From NCBI GenBank assembly GCA_027923505.1, contig BROI01000003.1, forward strand, positions 434,001-498,000: DNA of 64,000 nucleotides, given 5' to 3'. Below the pieces are notes generated by a model that worked only from the letters and a program-made list of their open reading frames with translations, had not been told where the DNA came from and did not search any database. Of the stretch, positions 60,691 to 64,000 are shown in pieces. The DNA is from Mayamaea pseudoterrestris (taxonomy: Eukaryota > Bacillariophyta > Bacillariophyceae > Sellaphorales > Sellaphoraceae). The stretch's first letter is position 1; every line of letters starts with the position of its first letter. The position numbers were made by a program, and so were the translations under genes.

Positions 60691-60802
60691 AGACCGCATA
60701 ATAGTATTTTTATTATCGGGTATCTTGTTTAAAATGTTGCCGCGACAAGGATTAGTCTAATTATGCTTTCAACAAGCGAAAGAGCAAATATCCGACTGCC
60801 TT

Positions 60803-63800
60803 TTACTCGATGAATCCAAGGAACCGAAACCATGAGAAACCAAGCAATAAAGTAACAAGAATGACCGAGACTAACCAGCTTGTGACTGAGTTTTGATGTC
60901 CGTCATCTGTTTCCGCTACCATATTGCCAAAGAATACATCGTGGAAGGCGTAATCGCTGTCTGCCTCATCCGTGACATTCGCTTGAGCGCGACGGCCACT
61001 CTCGTCGGTTATGGCAGCCTTATTGTCATTGTCCGCCTCAAGATTGCCGTCATTGGCCGTCGGGAGTGATGAAGTCACCGAAACTGAGTCGTCAACGCGA
61101 CTTGATTTCGCAGCTGGACTTCCGCCGTGGGCACTCATATATTCGTCGATGTCGGAATAAAAGGTCGCATCATCCGAGCATGGCGCATGTGCGTTGTGAT
61201 GAGGGCGACTAGGCGACGACAACGGTGAAAGTCCGAACCGTGTAGCCCAGCGCGTGGCCTGGAAAGCAATACCGCTAGTATCATTTGCAACTTCTCCAGA
61301 AATCGACCCAAGATCAGAGGAGTCATCAACCATTGACGCGAAAGCACGTTCCAACTCGAGATTGAATTCCTCTACGCGAATTCCAGGCTCATGATTAGGT
61401 TGGGTCACTGGACGAGCAGGACCCGCAGACATCGACACGCGATTCGTCGTCAGGCTGGTTTGGTGAGGGGTTAAACTTGCGAGCACAGTACATGGTAGCT
61501 TTCGGTTGCCAGGAAGGGTTTCGTCACTGACGCTTCGACTCTTTCGCGATGCCACACGGAGCGTCAATTCACGGCCGCTATCATCATTGTTCATATGCAA
61601 TGCATTCAGAGCGGTAGATGTCTTGACTGGAGCAACCGCGGAAGCAAGAGTTTGCTTTAGAGTAAGCACTGCAACACCGTTGTCCTTGCGGGATGCAGCC
61701 TGTTTGTATGTGCCAGTCATGCGGGCATCCAGAACACTTTTACGATTAGCTGGGACTATCGTGGGCGCTGGCAGCGCGTTTACAGTTGGCATTGCAAGGT
61801 CTAACATGCGTTCGTCCGAGACCGTCATCAAGTCTGTTGGTCGTGATTCCAGAGAATCAGCCTGGGGTACGAGGCGCTTCAAGCTTTTGCCGGCGGCTAT
61901 ATTCAAGGGTCGCTGTCCATTCCGACTGAAACCAATGAAAGAGCCAGCTGCATTGTCAAACTGATCAATTTGAAGCTGCGGCTCCTGCGTTTGCTTTAAG
62001 GTATGACAAGAGACATTCGCATCGGTCAAAGTCTGGTCGAAAAGGGATGCATTTCGTTTGCCACGCTTGGACGGGCGCGGCGTTGCAAATACCGATGATA
62101 CCTTGCTCGAGTCACTCGAGTCATTCGAGTCGGTGCTTCCGTCACAAGTCAATTCAAAGAGCGAATGTGCAGTCGACGTTGTCACGCTGGTGACCAGCAT
62201 TTGCGAATCCGCCACTCCTGCATCCGGCAAGATGTTTTCAATTCCTGACATTGCCTCGGTCGCAAGCTTTGGTTGATCCATTGGACCGTGTTCCTTGGTG
62301 TATATGTCGTCTGGTGCACTCGTCGCTGTACAGATGGATTCCGGAGCAGTCAGCATGCTGCTGGAGGCATTTTTTAAATCCGTCGCGTTCACCGTCATCG
62401 TCAATGATAGGCTTGAATGTTTCGCAGACGGCTGTTCTAATGCCGAACGTTGCTTCTTCTGTCCGACGGGCGATTCATCCTTGGCCTCGGACATGCTTTT
62501 TGTAGAAGCAGCCTTTCGATTCAGTTTGGACTTTGTCTTCTGCTTGATGGCATTGAACAAGGCACCAGCGAGACTGTTAGGTCTGTGTTTCGTCTGAACA
62601 TCCGTAGGCTTGAGTGGAAGACTCTTTTTGCGGCTGCCGTAATACTCATCCATTTTGCGAGGCTTGATGAGCTCCTTGACGCGGGCTAATTGCATATCCA
62701 AGTCAACAGAAGGATGAGCATTCTCGTCCGATGCGTCGACTGACTTAGTGACAAATGGCTTGCCCGCTTGGCTTTCGCTGGAGCCTACGATTTCCGTCAA
62801 ATTCGCAGCCGTCTCCATGTTTGCCGTTTGCTCCAAAGTTGTCAATGCCGCCAATTGATCACCCGCATGACGTCGCATGAGAATCGACGTTCCGCGAGCA
62901 TTCGCCTTGACTACATCCTCGTCATTGCCGCTATTTGCAGTAGTATCTTCAGCCGACTCGAATGACAAGGTGTGGAAATCAAGCGCGTTCTGCGTCAACG
63001 GCTGGGAAGATGCGGTGGAATCCAAACTTTCGCGACTAGGCTTGGCATCATGGACGATCCCAAAGACCAAATCCAGTCCAACCACAAGCTGCGACGTCGC
63101 TGCATTCATACCAGTCGATGCTGGTGTCGGACAAACCTGTCGCTGACGAGCAATCATGATGCGATAGTCGTACTCGTGCGTAGTTGCGGCAAGCATGCTG
63201 GCAAAGCCAAGAGGAGGTTGCTCGCATGCATCAACAACGGCTGCATCAGATTCTGGACTTGTATCGGCAGTTGAGTTTCGACTCTTGCAAGCAGAGTTGT
63301 TCTTGTCGTTCGCATCATCGTCATCAACAATTTTCGTCAAGGGAACTATGGCAGGAACGACATACTCATCGCTGGAAGCAGCGGCATGCGCCAGTTGATG
63401 CTGCTCGAGTGCGACAAACGACTGCAGCAAAACGTCGTGAGCACAAGGTGCTGCAAGCTCGTCGACAGCCACCAATGCCAATGATCCAACTAGAAACGAG
63501 AAATCATCATCGTCTTTGGCATGCTCGACTCCTTGGAGCTTTAAATCGAGCGCCCGGTGCCACCATGGCGCCAAGACGGAAATGTCAAGGTCCGTCGATG
63601 CATCATTTGTTTTGCCGCGCTCCAACATACCAAGCTTTTGATGGCTAACATGACGCAGCAAGAGTCGAACATTTCGCAAATCTTTGGAACTTTCGCGGAG
63701 CTGTTCGAATGAAGAAAGCGTCAATGGTTTCATGGTCGTTGCATTCGTCCGCTTGCTGGCATCACCAGCTCCTGGCTGCTCCTGCATGAATGATGCAATC

Positions 63801-64000
63801 CAAACGCCTTGCGTCATTTCAAAGGGAATCTCCAAGCAGCGTCCTCGACGCGGCAGTGCATCATAGCAATTGTTGTGAAAAACTTGGCGCGCGTAGTCGG
63901 ATAGAGCGGCTCCAGCACTGTTCTCATTGCCATTGACTTCCACCAAGCCTTCCACGATAGCCAAACAAGGTTTGTTGACAAGAAACTTTTGCTCCAGTCG
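60803..64000 (-). CDS. Large tail-anchored protein of unknown function, 5'-partial
   Basis: The frame is open from the stop at 60803-60805 to the window edge, so the start lies beyond 64000; 1,065 residues are visible. The apparent start at 63964 is only a TTG codon within the open frame. The first ~250 visible residues look folded (for example SSFEQLRESSKDLRNVRLLLRH and VLAPWWHRALDLKLQGVE). The middle is long, Ser/Thr/Asp-rich and probably disordered, with basic patches (KQKTKSKLNRK). The last ~25 residues are one hydrophobic span, SWLVSVILVTLLLGFSWF, ending six residues from the C-terminus. This suggests a tail-anchored protein facing the cytosol. I do not recognise the family. Confidence 0.85.
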   Translation of the reverse strand, partial: RLEQKFLVNKPCLAIVEGLVEVNGNENSAGAALSDYARQVFHNNCYDALPRRGRCLEIPFEMTQGVWIASFMQEQPGAGDASKRTNATTMKPLTLSSFEQLRESSKDLRNVRLLLRHVSHQKLGMLERGKTNDASTDLDISVLAPWWHRALDLKLQGVEHAKDDDDFSFLVGSLALVAVDELAAPCAHDVLLQSFVALEQHQLAHAAASSDEYVVPAIVPLTKIVDDDDANDKNNSACKSRNSTADTSPESDAAVVDACEQPPLGFASMLAATTHEYDYRIMIARQRQVCPTPASTGMNAATSQLVVGLDLVFGIVHDAKPSRESLDSTASSQPLTQNALDFHTLSFESAEDTTANSGNDEDVVKANARGTSILMRRHAGDQLAALTTLEQTANMETAANLTEIVGSSESQAGKPFVTKSVDASDENAHPSVDLDMQLARVKELIKPRKMDEYYGSRKKSLPLKPTDVQTKHRPNSLAGALFNAIKQKTKSKLNRKAASTKSMSEAKDESPVGQKKQRSALEQPSAKHSSLSLTMTVNATDLKNASSSMLTAPESICTATSAPDDIYTKEHGPMDQPKLATEAMSGIENILPDAGVADSQMLVTSVTTSTAHSLFELTCDGSTDSNDSSDSSKVSSVFATPRPSKRGKRNASLFDQTLTDANVSCHTLKQTQEPQLQIDQFDNAAGSFIGFSRNGQRPLNIAAGKSLKRLVPQADSLESRPTDLMTVSDERMLDLAMPTVNALPAPTIVPANRKSVLDARMTGTYKQAASRKDNGVAVLTLKQTLASAVAPVKTSTALNALHMNNDDSGRELTLRVASRKSRSVSDETLPGNRKLPCTVLASLTPHQTSLTTNRVSMSAGPARPVTQPNHEPGIRVEEFNLELERAFASMVDDSSDLGSISGEVANDTSGIAFQATRWATRFGLSPLSSPSRPHHNAHAPCSDDATFYSDIDEYMSAHGGSPAAKSSRVDDSVSVTSSLPTANDGNLEADNDNKAAITDESGRRAQANVTDEADSDYAFHDVFFGNMVAETDDGHQNSVTSWLVSVILVTLLLGFSWFRFLGFIE

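Noticed and set aside
63964-63966. 63964 as the start of the large minus-strand protein
   Set aside because: The codon is TTG and the frame stays open to the window edge, so the gene is 5'-partial.
1-64000. tRNA, rRNA or other structured RNA genes
   Set aside because: None was recognised by eye on either strand; a covariance-model search would be needed to exclude small or diverged ones.

Overview
This is a window of nuclear DNA from a eukaryote, most likely a diatom or close stramenopile. The evidence is short GT-AG introns (67-118 bp), Copia-type LTR elements of the kind common in diatoms, eukaryotic endomembrane genes (a P5A-type ATPase and dymeclin), and a small two-exon protein whose N-terminus looks like the signal-peptide-plus-Phe presequence used to enter secondary red plastids. 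The genus cannot be told from the sequence. About half the window is satellite DNA, so it reads as a heterochromatic or pericentromere-like block with genes in islands between arrays.

Layout. 1-3258: tandem array of a 174-bp unit. 3560-5860: composite array in which a 13-bp minisatellite alternates with a ~340-bp block that carries an inverted scrap of Copia RNase H. 5860-7100: a decayed Copia RT/RNase H remnant. 7100-8310: non-coding, possibly old LTR and degenerate repeats. 8310-16738: an older Copia fossil, split by a young, whole-looking Copia element (9374-16070) with 395-bp LTRs and a 5-bp target duplication. 16739-34850: about 108 copies of a 169-bp satellite, clean on the left and decayed on the right.

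35011-39107 (+): a three-exon gene for a coiled-coil, Gln-rich protein of unknown function. 39521-40025 (-): the plastid-type membrane protein. 40330-51115: a 355-bp satellite of about 30 units that contains a near-identical 3,597-bp duplication. 51504-55463 (-): P5A ATPase. 55690-58687 (+): dymeclin, divergent from the ATPase with only 226 bp between start codons. 58688-60802: convergent spacer with a ~52-bp minisatellite and unresolved coding-like scraps. 60803-64000 (-): 3' part of a large tail-anchored protein of unknown function that runs off the window.

The most unusual signal is in the satellites. The 169-bp and 355-bp families show no other similarity by eye, yet both carry a perfect dyad centred on the same nonamer, ACAACTTGT. 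In the decayed part of the 169-bp array this dyad looks better kept than its surroundings. The 174-bp satellite and the 52-bp minisatellite carry perfect palindromes too. With unit lengths of about one or two nucleosomes, this suggests a recurrent binding-site or hairpin constraint on satellite DNA. No RNA genes were recognised. Introns and splice sites were read by eye from GT-AG consensus and reading phase; no RNA evidence was available.
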